A stretch of 64,000 bases of DNA from Locusta migratoria (GCA_026315105.1 CM048744.1:358981168-359045167); one strand, 5' to 3'; positions 29,168-40,751 are shown, counted from the first letter of the stretch. The notes: generated from the sequence alone by a model not told the origin. Program-made: numbers and translations.

Positions 29168-30059
29168 CAGGGTGTTACACATAGGTAGGCCAAACTTTCA
29201 GGAAACATTCCTCACACACAAAGAAAGAAAATATGTTATTTGGACATGAGTCCGGAAACGCTTAATTTCCATGTTAGAGCTCATTTTAGTATTTCTCTTT
29301 AAATGTAAATTGAAATAATTCGTGCAGACAATTGTCAAAATACCCAATTGTTTCGTTAGTATGTACTGTACTTCCTCGATTCACCGCCAGTTGGCCCAAT
29401 TGAAGGAAGGTAATGTTGACATCAGTGCTTGTGTTGACATGCAACTCATTGTTCTGCAGTACTAGCATCAAGCACATCAGTACGTAGCATCACCTGGTTA
29501 GTGTTCATCACGAACGTGGTTTTGCAGTCAGTGCAATGTTTACATGTTTGCGGAGTTGGCAGATGCCAGATTTAGGTCGACGTGTTCGTACGCTTCTCAA
29601 CAACAGATTCGGTGACCGATGGATTGGTAGAGGCGGACCAATTCCATGGCCTCCACGCTCTCCTGACCTCAACCCTCTTGACTTTCATTTATGGGGGCAT
29701 TTGAAAGCTCTTGTCTTCGCAACCCCGGTACCAAATGTAGAGACTCTTCGTGCTCGTATTGTGGACGGTTGTGATACAATACGCCATTCTCCAGGGCTGC
29801 ATCAGCGCATCAGGGATGCATGTATCGTCGCTAACGAAGGATATTTTGAACATTTCCTGTAACAAAGTGTTTGAAGTCACGCTGGTACGTTCTGTTGCTG
29901 TGAGTTTCCATGATTAATGTGATTTGAAGAGAAATAATAAAATGAGCTCTAACATGGAAATTAAGCGTTTCCGGACACATGTGCACATAACATATTTTCT
30001 TTCTTTGTGTGTGAGGAATGTTTCCTGAAAGTTTGGCCGTACCTTTTTGTAACACGCTG
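29168..30059 (+). mobile_element. Internally deleted mariner/IS630-like transposon
   Basis: TA is present at 29166-29167 and 30060-30061. Inverted termini of about 140 bp (CAGGGTGTTACAC... and inverted CAGCGTGTTACAA...) share CCAAACTTTCAGGAAACATT, CCTCACACACAAAGAAAG and GGAAACGCTTAATTTCC. Only the transposase C-terminus remains (next entry). About half of a normal element has been lost. Confidence 0.85.
29536..29862 (+). pseudogene. Transposase C-terminal remnant, 108 codons
   Basis: An open frame reading RWIGRGGPIPWPPRSPDLNP and LDFHLWGHLKALVF. The PPRSPDLNPLDF motif carries the third catalytic acid of mariner/IS630-type DDE transposases. Downstream are VPNVETLRARIV and RIRDACIVANEGYFEHFL, a typical C-terminal end. 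The first two catalytic acids are absent because of internal deletion, so it cannot transpose DNA by itself. The ATG at 29536 lies upstream of the conserved part and need not be a real start. Confidence 0.75.
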
Positions 30060-30353
30060 TATAGCAAGCTGGTCGTATTTTTGAACAACAATGTTCCTTA
30101 CTGCCTTTTTGATAGCTCACTTTCAGTACGTTGAGCACATCTTAACAGGCACATAATAGGACCTCACTGGAATTAGGATAGCTGGGTTTACTGGCTGGGT
30201 ATTGGCATGTCTACGAGTGTTCCTCGAAACAATTGATTACTCTTTTAACAAGATACTATTGTTGCAAGCTCACTATTTTCATACTCAGTACGAGACTTCT
30301 GTTGCACTTACAGTAAAGATTTATTGACTCATAGATGAAGCGAAGTGTTAAAT

Positions 30354-30599
30354 GGAGGAGGAAGGAAGTTTGGGGTTTAACGTTCCGTCGACAGCGTGGT
30401 CATTAGAGACGGAGCACACCGCTCGGATTTTTGGGGAAGGATGATCCGCCGTGCCTTTTCAAACGGAAAATCCCGGCAGTTGCATGGAGTGATTTAGGAG
30501 AATCACGGAAAACATAAATCGGGATGGCCGGAAGTGGACTTGACCATCGTCCTCTCCAATGCGAGTCCGGTGTTTTACCACTGCGCCACCTCGCTCGGT
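30354..30599 (-). mobile_element. SINE (GGACTCGC head family), complete
   Basis: On the minus strand: GAGCGAGGTGGCGCAGTGGT...CACCGGACTCGCATTGGAG (tRNA-like), TCCGGCCATCCCGATTTATG, CATGCAACTGCCGGG and a tail with GTCGACGGAACGTTAAACCC. A perfect 11-bp TSD, AAGTGTTAAAT, is at 30343-30353 and 30600-30610. Confidence 0.9.
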
Positions 30600-30788
30600 A
30601 AGTGTTAAATCACAAGTCTTCTGTGTAGGGGACCACAGCTGGAAATTACGTCTGTCCGTCCACATTATATTTTCATTTGTACCCCAATTCGCTTAACGTA
30701 GATACCTCAAACGAGCAAGGGAAACGACTTGAAAGCTAAACTTGCATGCCACGATGCCACACGATGCAGTCTTCCATCGCTGCACCAC

Positions 30789-31075
30789 TATACTAACAAA
30801 GAGACCACAAGGGTATTTTAGAATTTTTAATTTATAATTTTATAATTTCTTGATATTTATGCTAGTGAATTTCACAACTCCAATAAAAATGAACCAAAGC
30901 CATTCGTGGCAACTCTCAAAAATACTCGAGTAATTCGACTTTGAAGTTTCGCAAGTACACGCAAGTACAGTAATTAAAACAGTTACAGGACCTGTCGTTG
31001 GTAGAGTTCTAGCATCACAACCATGGGGTCGGTGGTTCCATCCCACCGTGACACATGTTTTTTTTCTTTTCGTTG
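30789..31075 (+). mobile_element. tRNA-like repeat, plus-oriented copy left of the RTE element
   Basis: GAGACCACAAGGGTATTTTAG...AAAGCCATTCGTGGCAACTC...TCGACTTTGAAGTTT, then a tRNA-like end with TAGCATCACAACCATGGGG, TCGGTGGTTCCATCCC. A diverged copy occurs in inverse orientation at 34856-35055. The family name is unknown. Confidence 0.55.
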
Positions 31076-31248
31076 TGTTCGAATTCTTACACAATTTTAA
31101 CATCTAATTGTAATTTTAATTTATACGAAAAACACAGGCATTATTATTTATTCATAATTTTCTGTATTTATAAAAGGTTGTTATTAAGATTTCAATGAAA
31201 CAACACAAGTTACATTTTTTACAGTATTGACGTCACTACTGGTTGACA

Positions 31249-34200
31249 CCACTCCCATGAACCACAGACATTGCCGAGGTGGGGTGGATTGCCTGCCTCA
31301 ACGATACGGATAGCCGTACCGTAGGTGCAACCACAGCGGAGGGGTATGTGTGGAGAGGCCAGACAAACGTGTGGTTCCTGAAGAGGGCAGCAGCCTTTTT
31401 AGTAGTTACAGGGGCAACAGTCTGGATGATTGACTGAGCTGGCCTTGTAACATCAGCTAATGTGGCTTTGCCACTCAGCTACTGCGAACGGCTGAAAGCA
31501 AGGGGAAACTACAGCCGTTACTTTTCCCGAGGACATGCAGCTCTACTGTATGAAAATATGATGATGGCATCCTATCGGGTAAAATATTCCGGAGGTAAAA
31601 TAGTCCCCCATTCGGATCTCCGGGCGGGGACAACTCAGGAGGATGTGATCATCAGGAAATACAATACTGGCATTCTACGGGTCGGAGCGTGGAATGTTAG
31701 ATCCCTTAATCGAGTAGGAAAATTAGAAAAATTAAAAAGAGAAATGGATAGGTTGAAGTTAGATATAGTGGGGATTAGTGAAATTCGGTGGCAGGATGAA
31801 CAGGATTTCTGGTCAGGTGAGTACAGGATTATAAATACAAAATCAGTTGGGGGTATCACAGGAGTAGGACTGATAATGAATAAGAAAATAGGAATGCGGG
31901 TAAACTACTATGACCAGCACAGTGATCGCATTATCATTGTCAAGATAGATACGAAGCCAACACCGACAACAGTAGTACAGGTTTATATGCCAACTAGCTC
32001 TGCCGATGATGAGGAAATCAAAGAAATATATGAGGAAATTATTCAGACAATTAAGGGAGAAGAAAACTTAATTGTTATGGGAGACTGGAATTCGGTAGTA
32101 GGACAAGGAAGTGAAGGGAAGATAGTAGGTGAATATGGTCTGGGCAAAAGGAATGAAAGAGGAAGCCGCCTGGTAGAATTTTGCACAGAACATAATTTAG
32201 TTATAACAAACACCTGGTTCAAGAATCACAAAAGAAGGTTGTATACGTGGAAGAGACCAGGAGACACCGGAAGATACCAGATAGATTTTATAATGGTAAG
32301 ACATAGATTTCGGAACCAGGTTCTACAGTGTAAGACATACCCAGGGGCAGATGTAGACTCTGACCATAACTTGTTGATTATGAACTGTAAGCTGAAACTA
32401 AAGAAACTACAAAAAGGTAGGAAAAAAAGGAGATGGGACCTGGATAAATTGAAGGAACCTGAGGTTCTTAAGAACTTCAGAGGGAGCTTTAGGCAACAAT
32501 TGACAGAAACAGGGGAAAATAAAACAGTAGAGGAGGAATGGGTAAAATTGAGAGATGAAATAGTGAAGGTAGCAGAGGACAAAATAGGTAGGAAGGAAAG
32601 ACCTACAAAAATCCTTGGATATCACAGGAGATACTAAATTTAATCGATGAAAGGAGAAAATATAAAAATGCAGTAAATGAAACAGGCAAGATGGAGTACA
32701 GACGACTAAGAAATGAGATTGACAGGAAGTGCAAAATGGCTAAGCAGGAGTGGCTAGAAAGCAAATGCAAGGATGTAGAAGAATGTATAAATAGGGGAAA
32801 AATAGATACAGCCTACAGGAAAATAAGAGAAACATTTGGAGATAAGAAAAACAGCTCTATGAATATCAAGGACACTGATGGAAAACCAGTCCTCAGCAAA
32901 GAAGGGAAAGCTGAAAGATGGAAAGAGTATATAGAGGGGCTCTACAAAGGAAATGAACTTAGAGACAATATTGTAGGAAGGGAAGAGGGTGTAGATGAAG
33001 ATGAAATAGGAGATACTGTACTGAGAGAAGAATTTGACAGAGCCCTGAAAGACCTAAGTCGAAACAAGGCCCCTGGAGTAGATGATATTCCCTCAGAGCT
33101 ACTGAAGTCTCTGGGAGAACCAGCCATGACAAAATTGTTTCACATTGTGTGTAAGATGTATGAGACAGGTGAAGTACCCTCAGACTTTAAGAAAAATGTA
33201 ATAATCCCCATTCCAAAGAAAGCAGGTGCAGACAGGTGTGAAAACTACAGAACCATCAGTTTAATAAGTCATGGCTGCAAAATATTAACGCGAATTATAT
33301 ACAGAAGGATGGAAAAGCTGGTAGATGCCGACCTCGGGGAAGATCAGTTTGGGTTCAGGAGAAATGTAGGAACTCGGGAGGCAATACTCACTTTACGGCT
33401 TATCCTAGAAGATAGATTAAGAAAAGGCAGGAGTAAAATATAGGGAACGTAAGGTTATTTACAACTTGTACAAAACCAAGACAGCGGTTTTCAGAGTTGA
33501 AGGGCATGAAAGGGATGCAGTGATTGGAAAGGGAGTAAGACTGGGTTGTAGTCTTTCTCCATTGTTATTCAATTTGTACATTGAGCAAGCTATAAAGGAA
33601 AGCAAGGAGAAATTTGGAGAAGGAATTAAAGTTCAGGGTGAAGAATTAAAAACATTGCGTTTTGCCGACGACATAGTAATTCTGTCAGATACAGCAAAGG
33701 ACCTGGAAGAGCAATTGAACGGAATGGACAGTGTGCTGAAAGGTGCATATAAGATGAACATTAACAAGAGCAAAACTAGGGTAATGGAGTGCAGTGTAAG
33801 AAAATCAGGTGATGCTGAAGGAATTAGATTGGGAAACGAAACAATAAAGGAGGTAGATGAGTTTTGTTACTTGGGCAGTAAAATAACAAATGATGGTCGC
33901 AGTACAGAGGATATAAAATGCAGAATGGCAATGGGTAGAAAAGCGTTCTTGAAAAAGAGAAATTTGTTAACATCGAATATTGATTTAAGCCTAAGGAAGT
34001 CCTTTCTGAAGGCATTTGTATGGAGTGTTGCCTTGTATGGGAGTGAGACATGGACGATAAACAGTGCGGACAGGAAGATGATTGAGGCTTTTGAAATATG
34101 GTGCTACAGAAGAATGCTGAAGATTAGGTGGGTGGATCGCGTAACTAATAAGGAGCTACCGAACAGATTTGGGGAGAAAAGGAATTTCTGGCATACCTTG

Positions 34201-34441
34201 ACTAAAAGAAGGGATAGAGTGGTAGGACAAATTCTTAGACATCAAGGAATTGTGAATTTAGCGTTGGAGGGAAGTGTATGGGGAAAAAGTCGCAGGGGAA
34301 GACTAAGAGATGGATACAGTAAACAGATTCAGACAGATGTAGGTTGTCGTTCTTATGTGGAGATGAAGAGGCTTGCTCAGGATAGGGTATTGTGTAGAGC
34401 TGCATCAAACCAGTCTCCGGACTGAAGACCACAACAACAAA
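31249..34441 (+). mobile_element. RTE-like LINE, near full length, defective
   Basis: A perfect 11-bp TSD, ACTGGTTGACA, is at 31238-31248 and 34442-34452. The 5' UTR (about 31249-31461) has GCCGAGGTGGGGTGGATTGC and ATACGGATAGCCGTACCGTAGG. The 3' end is GACTGAAGACCACAACAACAA, with no long poly(A). The coding region is a single ancestral frame (endonuclease plus RT) now broken twice. The clade (RTE or relative) is inferred from the endonuclease-RT wording and short 3' end, without a tree. Confidence 0.9.
31462..34425 (+). pseudogene. Endonuclease-reverse transcriptase of the RTE-like LINE, broken
   Basis: Part 1 (31462-32637) holds an apurinic-type endonuclease with all signature residues: GAWNVRSL, the catalytic Glu in GISEIRW, YMPTSS, GDWNSV and SDHNLL. 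A frameshift in an A5 tract at about 32608-32612 ends it in a stop; the RT linker continues in another frame as PWISQEILNLIDERRKYKNA. Part 2 (32691-33443) has NKAPGVDDIP, IPIPKKAG, NYRTISLIS and GFRRNVGTREAI. At about 33431 roughly 105 bp are missing relative to the copy at 57400-57530, removing RT motif A with its catalytic Asp. Part 3 (33466-34425) has GVRLGCSLSPLLFNLY, RFADDIVILSD and the C-terminal region ending ASNQSPD. It would not give an active RT. Confidence 0.88.
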
Positions 34442-34603
34442 ACTGGTTGACAACTGTTGTTTTCCACTGTTCAGTTTGAGAAGAGCTACGACGCTATTTC
34501 TGGAAGTCATCTCCATAGCTAATAATGGCTTTCCAAGCAGATTACAAGGTGTTCAGCTTGTCTGCATACGCATAAACAAAAACTGACACAGCACATGGAA
34601 TTA

Positions 34604-34805
34604 AATGTTCAAATGTTTGTTAAGCTTAAGTGACTTAACTGCGGAGTCATAAGTCCCTAAACTTACAAACTACTTATGAACTACCTTATACTAAAGACGA
34701 CACAAACATCCATGGCCGAGGGGGGATTCGAATCGCCGACGGGGAACGGCTTCGCACATCGTAGCACAGCGCCTCAATGCGCTCGGCCGCTCCGCCGCGG
34801 CCATG
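34604..34805 (-). mobile_element. SINE, tRNA head type II
   Basis: Minus-strand copy with head type II (CGGCGGAGCGGCCGAGCGC...GAAGCCGTTCCCCGTCGGCG) and the common tail. The TSD TGGAATTA lies at 34596-34603 and 34806-34813, with similarity continuing beyond it. Confidence 0.88.
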
Positions 34806-34855
34806 TGGAATTAGATGTTCCAAAATGTTTTATGTAACTGAATTTGAAAACAAAG

Positions 34856-35055
34856 AAAAATGAAGTATCTGCCACTGCGGGGTTCGAACTACCGCCTCTA
34901 TGGTTGTGAGGCAAAAAGTTCGAAGTTGATTTTCTCGATAATTTCAGAGAATTGCGTCGAATGGCTTTGGCTGATTGTTATTTAAGTACTGAACTTGACG
35001 TACGAGAAATATTTAAAAAATCTAAACTCCAATACCCATGTGGTCTCCTGGTGAG
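34856..35055 (-). mobile_element. tRNA-like repeat, minus-oriented copy right of the RTE element
   Basis: Inverse copy of the repeat at 30789-31075. On the minus strand it shows GAGACCACATGGGTATTGGAG, AAAGCCATTCGACGCAATTC, ATCAACTTCGAACTTTTTGC and TCACAACCATAGAGGCGG with GTAGTTCGAACCCCGC. It is better preserved than the plus copy. Confidence 0.6.
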
Positions 35056-35680
35056 TCCCAGGACAGAATTTGAAAGCTTTAATTTTTATGCCATCTCTGT
35101 AGATGAAACGTAATGAAATTCATATGACTACTTTTTTGCTTTCGGTATGCCGCAAATATCCTCCATGTCCAAGATTTTATTACAGTCCTATGTATGCCCT
35201 TATTTAATCATATTGCTTTCATGAACCACTGATATTTCCATTTCTGTTTCGATTTGTGCACATACCTGCTCTGCGAACGACAGTGCGGTATAAAATTGCG
35301 TTTGCATGGAACTGTTTGTGAATTCAACGCTGTTTATTTCTGTTTGTTTTGTATGCGCTGTGCATTAAAACGTTCGCGCTTAATTATTCTGTCGTTAGTG
35401 TCCTTCCGGTCAGTGAATTCATATGCTACAGCTGTCATATAACTCAGAAAGGTCAGCAGCAAAGAGATCCGTGATCCGGAAAATTAACCGTGTAATATCG
35501 TTGCTCGATATTGTCCTCCCAGCGACACTTAAAAAATGTTTATCTCGACACAGGGGCAAAGTATTCACTATGCCGTACGTTTTTGTAGGTTTTTTGTGTG
35601 TCGTTCCCAAGGTATCACAATGCAGCTGTTATGAAAAATAGAAACCATTATCAAAGCAAAAATCAAGAAAACAAATTTTG
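35056..35680. other. No recognisable feature
   Basis: AT-rich sequence. The frames at 35254-35641 are short and carry no motif I recognise. Confidence 0.5.
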
Positions 35681-35691
35681 TTGGATGTATT

Positions 35692-35878
35692 CAAAATGTT
35701 CAAATGTTTGTGCAGTTTAAGGGACTTTACTGCGGGGTCATCAGTCCCTAAACTTACAAACTACTTATATACTACCTTATACTAAAGTCGGCACAAACAT
35801 CCATGCGAGAGGAGGGATTCGAACCCCCGACGGGGAACGGCCTCGTGCATCGTAGCATAGCGCCTCAATGCGCTCGGC
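35692..35878 (-). mobile_element. SINE type II, 5' truncated
   Basis: Common tail and type II head, ending at GCCGAGCGCATT on the minus strand, so the first bases of the head are missing. The perfect 11-bp TSD TTGGATGTATT (35681-35691 and 35879-35889) shows the truncation happened at insertion. Confidence 0.92.
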
Positions 35879-35889
35879 TTGGATGTATT

Positions 35890-37078
35890 GATCATGCAAT
35901 TAATTTATGTGATCAGTACTCACTTGCTCGAAACGTATTTTGTGTATCATTTTTTGGAACAGTAGAGAGTATTTTTTACAGTTTCTTCTGCTTCCTCTAA
36001 CGGCTGGGAAGTTCTTATTGAACACAGCAATTCATCTACTAGAAGACTCTCGATAACGCATTGAAGTTGTCGCTATGCTGCAGTAAAAGCACTGGCTGAA
36101 AATTTTGATGGAGTAGTTGTCGTAATTGAGGAATTATCTGCCCAACAAGAAAATATATGCTTGCTGTATGTAATTTCACATTTGTTTGCTGTCTGTACCT
36201 TTATAATGATGTACTAAGACAAGTGAAATGTACTCAGGTTGCATTGCAAAGTAAAAGTTTGAGTATTGATCAGCCAGCTATAAAAATAGAGGCACTTTGT
36301 CTATATACGAAATAAAATCGAAATCATATTGTAGTAGAGACAAAAGGTCTTGATACAGAAAAGACGAAGGACTACGACGTTCTAATAGAAATACGAACTC
36401 GTCGTAAAAAACCGAATGATTGATAAATTGGTCACCGATGCAGGATTCACACTGAGAGTATATTGAAATACCTTGACCGATTCAGAACTGAAGTCCATTC
36501 AAGATGTCGCCTCATTGTTCGAATTTGGGTGCCAAATGTTTTGCTTTTGGCAACAATGAGGAGTTGAAATTAGCTTTGTAAAAATTTACTGGTTTTTATA
36601 ACGAGGTATCAGAAGCAGAAATCCTCTTTACAAGGCTAAAACGACATTTGAAAGCTACAGATGTCACAGTTTCTAAGAGAGTGTGTAGACTTTTTGAAAT
36701 TCACCGTGGAATGGGATTTTACAGACTCTTTTCCAAACCTTATACTCTCTTTAAAGTTATTTAAGACGATTTGTGTACCCGTTGCTTGGTCTAGTAGAAT
36801 ATTGCCTTTGCTTTGTTCACTTTAATTCTCGGGCGTTTTAGAAAGAAAATTAAAAAACCACCCAAACACAAAAAACAAAGAAAACCCAAAGGAACGGGTG
36901 AAACATCGAAACGAATCTAAAATCAAACGCCTACTATCCACTCGACGGTCACTCCGTCGTATACAATCGTTTGGGAATTGCACAGTAGGAAGAAAAAGGG
37001 ACACCCTCCTACTCTTTCGATGTATCTTAATACGTGAGCACGAAAACAACTAAAGTGTCGATTTTAAATCTTTTATTC

Positions 37079-37083
<5 letters not shown>
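35890..37083. other. No recognisable feature
   Basis: About 1.2 kb with no supported element. Several short phrases near 36430-36720 read like decayed coding sequence (for example around TTCACCGTGGAATGGG), but no family could be named. Confidence 0.45.

Positions 37084-37144
<61 letters not shown>
37084..37144. repeat. (TA)30 microsatellite
   Basis: About 30 TA units directly abutting the left end of the transposon at 37145. A TA-targeting element inserted in or next to this tract, or the tract expanded from its TA target. Confidence 0.95.
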
Positions 37145-37148
<4 letters not shown>

Positions 37149-38159
37149 GTCCCAGCTCTCTTGTCCACCCAAAATATCTCTGGAACAATAACAGCTATTG
37201 GAAAACCACTTTCACCGGTATCAATGTACGGCTGGGACCCATGAATGTACATATTTGGAAACATTCCAAAACGAAAGCCAATGTGTTTTTTTAACACAAA
37301 CTTATGTTTTTTTTAAATGGACATCCTATATATTTTCTTCAGTAATTCATAGCATGACAAATCACATAAACAATGGCGTTGATTGCATCGTAATATTCCA
37401 ATTACATCCCGAGATATTGCGACGAGAAGTTGACGATTGAAAAACCCGAAATACGTTGCTAGCCCACGTCCTGAGGCTCAGGCGTAAACCCCATGCTGCC
37501 CGTAATCGCGATGTGATTGACATGCGTAATCGCACTTCCATACTTACCAAGAGGTCCGAAACGAATAATAGGGTCTGCTGCCATCCTCTCTGAGAAGCAC
37601 ATAATGGTTTCCCTCTTGCACGTTTTATGTGTCTACGGAAACAATATAAACCAGTACCGATCGGTATACACCAGTCAGGTTGCCTTATTTATCCTGCACA
37701 CCCAAAATAAGGTTTATCGAATGCGTTAAATGACCCATTGTGCCTTTCGCGCACTCTTTCATCCAGGGCCTAGCTCTACCTAGACACGTGTCCAACGTAG
37801 TTCCCACTACAGCCACAGTTACCACTTCGCCTTGTTTATGATTTGCGACCTATGCAAACTCCTGTACTCCACCACTCTCCATTTGTTGTTGCTTTGGCGT
37901 GCAGTACACGGCTCGCCAGTGTACGTGTATCAGAGTAATCTAATGACGGCACGGAGGTAGTACACATTGTGAATAAACGTTGTGTTGTGGAACTTATACT
38001 GTTTTATGTACACATATGATATTGTAGAAATGCTGCTGATCTATGGAGAATGTAAGTTGACGGGAAATACGTTATTAAACTGCTTGTTTGTTTATAGTAC
38101 TGATAGAGAACATTATAATTATTACGTTAATATGTCTGTTTTCTACCCTATTCTACATA

Positions 38160-39087
38160 CCTGTACTGTACCCTGCTGTAGGCGGGCAAAATTCTGTTCA
38201 GGCAGAACGACTGTACAGAAGACGATTCCCTGACAAGCCATCACCTTCGCGACGGATGTTTGGTCGTCTCACATCTCGTCTACGTGAAACGGGAAGCTTA
38301 AATCCAAGACCTAGACATCGTCCTAGAACAAGCACAGATGAACGTGCCGAAGTTGCTATGCTCGCTACTGTAGCTGTGAATCCTCACATCAGCACACGTC
38401 AAATTGAACGTAAAGTTGGTGTGTCGAAATCAAGTGCACAGCGTATTCTTCAACGTCATAAATTTCATCCTTACCATGTTCATTTACACCAGGATCTTCA
38501 TGGAAATGACTTCAGCAACAGGGTAACATTTTGTCGGTGGACTCAGCAAAAACTTCTGACTAATCAAAATTTTTTCGCAGATCTCTTTACCGACGAGGCA
38601 TCATTCTCCAACAAAGGAATTGTCAATATGAGGTCCGCAGACAACCCAAAATGGCTCTGTCGGGTAGAGTGTCAACGTCCGTGGAAAGTGAATGTTTAGT
38701 GTGGGATTATTGGAGATACCATTATCGGACCTTTCTTTGTAAATGGCTTCCAAAATGGCAGACAGTACTCCAGATTTATATGACACTATCTTCCTGTTCT
38801 CTTGGACACCGTACCTCTGAACAGGAGAATGGTCATGTGGTATCAGCATGACGGATGCCCTGCACATAACGAATTAAGAGCACGACGACTTCTGAACCGT
38901 AAGTTCCATGGTGAATAGATTGGACGTGGTGGCCCAGTTAGGTGGCCTGCCCGATCTCCGGACCTTACACCGCTGGATTTTTTTCTTTGGGGAGCAGTGA
39001 AGGATGCTGTTTACAACCATGAACCAACAACAACAGAGGACATGCAGCAACGCATTATTAATGCTTGTACAGCCATCAAACAGTAGC
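38160..39087 (+). pseudogene. Transposase of the mariner/IS630-like element, broken
   Basis: The N-terminal part (frame to 38699) has a helix-turn-helix region: AERLYRRRFPDKPSPSRRMF, GRLTSRLRETG, then NPHISTRQIERKVGVSKSSA. The first catalytic Asp is in FTDEASF. A TAG interrupts at 38697 (after VECQRPWKVNV), and a frameshift follows near 38775. The second Asp is in MWYQHDGCPAHN and the third in WPARSPDLTPLDFF. A second TAG lies between them. The spacing between the second and third acids is 36 codons, unlike the 34 of classical mariner. At least two stops and one shift make it inactive. Confidence 0.85.
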
Positions 39088-39929
39088 ACGAAGTAGGGCA
39101 TCCTTCATACGCAGAGTGACCATATGTATGCAAGACAATGGATATCACTTTGAGCATGATATGTCAACGCTATCTTTAGTACGTAGTGCTGGTATCACAG
39201 TGCAAGTTTCTACAAAGGGCTATTTTACCCAGTGATGTTCAGAAACATTTGTTTGAAACAACTTGTCATGTAACGCATTAGATAAACATAACATTGATAA
39301 TTATGTGATAATAAAACTAATTGGTTAAACATGTTTACATGCATCTTCTATGTCTTACCTGAACTTCCCAAATCAAAACATTTTTACCTAAACAACGGTA
39401 AAACCTTCAGTTTACTTGCTCGTTTCACTAAAACCATCAATATGAATTTTACTATTACGAGTGAATGATTCACTGTCACTTGCCTAGATCTACAGTAAAG
39501 TAAAGTTTTAACGTTGAACGGCATTACCTTTTTAGTAATGGATTAACGATAAGAGAAGTTAACTTTGTCATTAACGTTGCGGTACACAGATATGTTAACA
39601 GAACCACGTCACCCCTAGCCTATGGGATAAATACCTGCTGGAATGTACGTCTTTAATGCAGGATGGCAGCAGACCGTATTATTCGTTTCGGACCTCTTGG
39701 TAAGTATGGAAGTGCGATCACGCATGTCAATCACATCGCGATTATGGGCAACATAGGGTTCACGCCTGAGTCTCAGGACGTGCGCTAGTAGCGAATTTCG
39801 GGTTTTTCAAGCGTCAACTTCGCGTCGCAATATCTCGGGATGTAATTGGAATATTGCGATGTAATCAACGCCCTTGTTTATGTGATTTGTCATGCTATGT
39901 ATTGCTGAAGAAAAAAATATAGGGTATCT

Positions 39930-40392
39930 TTTGTGACCCGACTTCGTCGCTGCTTTTGTGTCCCAGCCTCGTCGTAGGTGTCGGTGGCCGGGTGGATGAG
40001 ACCGACACAGGAATATAGATAGCACGCTGGTGCAGGTACGGAGGGGAGCAGCCAGAAACTAAAAACACTCGAGTAAATTAGAAAGAGATATATATTGCAC
40101 AGAATGTAACAATACTTAACTTTTACATAGTACTGCAGAATGTTGATACATAGTTGTTAGAGGCCTGCCTAGTGCCTGTACGATAGCAAAGTCTTCACTG
40201 GTGCCTATCTGATTACGAAGGTCCTAACTCGTTGCTATCTCAGTCCGAAGTGACCGATGTCTTTCCGTGGTGGCCACGAGCGGGGTTGCAGCAGAGGGCG
40301 CTCGTGGCTGTCGTGAGAACGCCGCGCCGTGGGTGCATGGCGGCGCGCGGCGAAAGTAGGTGGCGCGCACTTTGTACTTGTGCGACACCACA
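39930..40392 (-). repeat. Solo mag-type LTR inside the right terminal repeat
   Basis: 463 bp homologous to the LTRs of the 11-17 kb element, same orientation. It runs from TTTGTGACCCGACTTCGTC to GTACTTGTGCGACACCACA. It has two 25-bp U5-side units and an extra 16-17 bp (AGGAATATAGATAGCAC), as in the solo LTR at 21957. Flanks GTATCT (39924-39929) and GTATCC (40393-40398) are a near-perfect TSD. It must be younger than the transposon it splits. Confidence 0.9.
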
Positions 40393-40471
40393 GTATCCAT
40401 ATAAAAAAACATAAGTTGGTGTTAAAAACACATTTGCTTTCGTTTTAGAATGTTTCCAAATATGTACATTC

Positions 40472-40561
40472 ATGGGCCCCAGCCGAACATTGATACCGGT
40501 GAAAGTCTTTTTCCAATAGCTGTTATTGTTCCAGAGATATTTTGCGTGGACAAGATAGGTG

Positions 40562-40602
<41 letters not shown>

Positions 40603-40692
40603 GTCCCACCTATCTTGTCCACGCAAAATATCTCTGGAACAATAACAGCTATTGGAAAAAGACTTTCACCGGTATCAATGTTCGGCTGGGGC

Positions 40693-40696
<4 letters not shown>
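40472..40696. repeat. Perfect 94-bp inverted repeat around a TA tract
   Basis: 40472-40565 and 40603-40696 are exact reverse complements by my reading, separated by a 37-bp spacer made of (TA)n plus GGGT. The right arm copies the transposon's right terminal sequence (variants AAAAAGACTTTC, TTCGGCTGGGGCCC) and not the left one. It stops where a second (TA)n tract (40696-40751) begins. Confidence 0.92.

Positions 40697-40751
<55 letters not shown>
40697..40751. repeat. (TA)n microsatellite
   Basis: About 27 TA units directly after the palindrome arm. The upstream TA tract of the palindrome is at 40566-40598. Confidence 0.95.

Larger units (their letters stand above)
37145..40565 (+). mobile_element. 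Mariner/IS630-like transposon with 444-bp inverted termini
   Basis: The left terminal repeat 37145-37588 (GGGTGTCCCAGCTCTCTTG..., ending GGTCTGCTGCCATCC) is the inverse of the right one, 39659-40565. The right repeat is interrupted by a solo LTR at 39930-40392. Shared text includes AATATCTCTGGAACAATAAC, GTACATATTTGGAAACATTC and CCCGAGATATTGCGACG. The last bases of the right end have merged into a TA tract. Without the LTR the element is about 2.95 kb. It encodes a broken transposase. Confidence 0.9.

Noticed and set aside
31462..32637. Host gene of craniofacial-development-protein type
   Set aside because: Database entries with that name often reflect LINE endonucleases. Here the frame is inside an element with TSD and an RT downstream, so it is the LINE endonuclease.
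37034..37297. Open frames composed of IYIYIY repeats at 37034-37297 and 40470-40838
   Set aside because: They are translations of (TA)n tracts and transposon termini.
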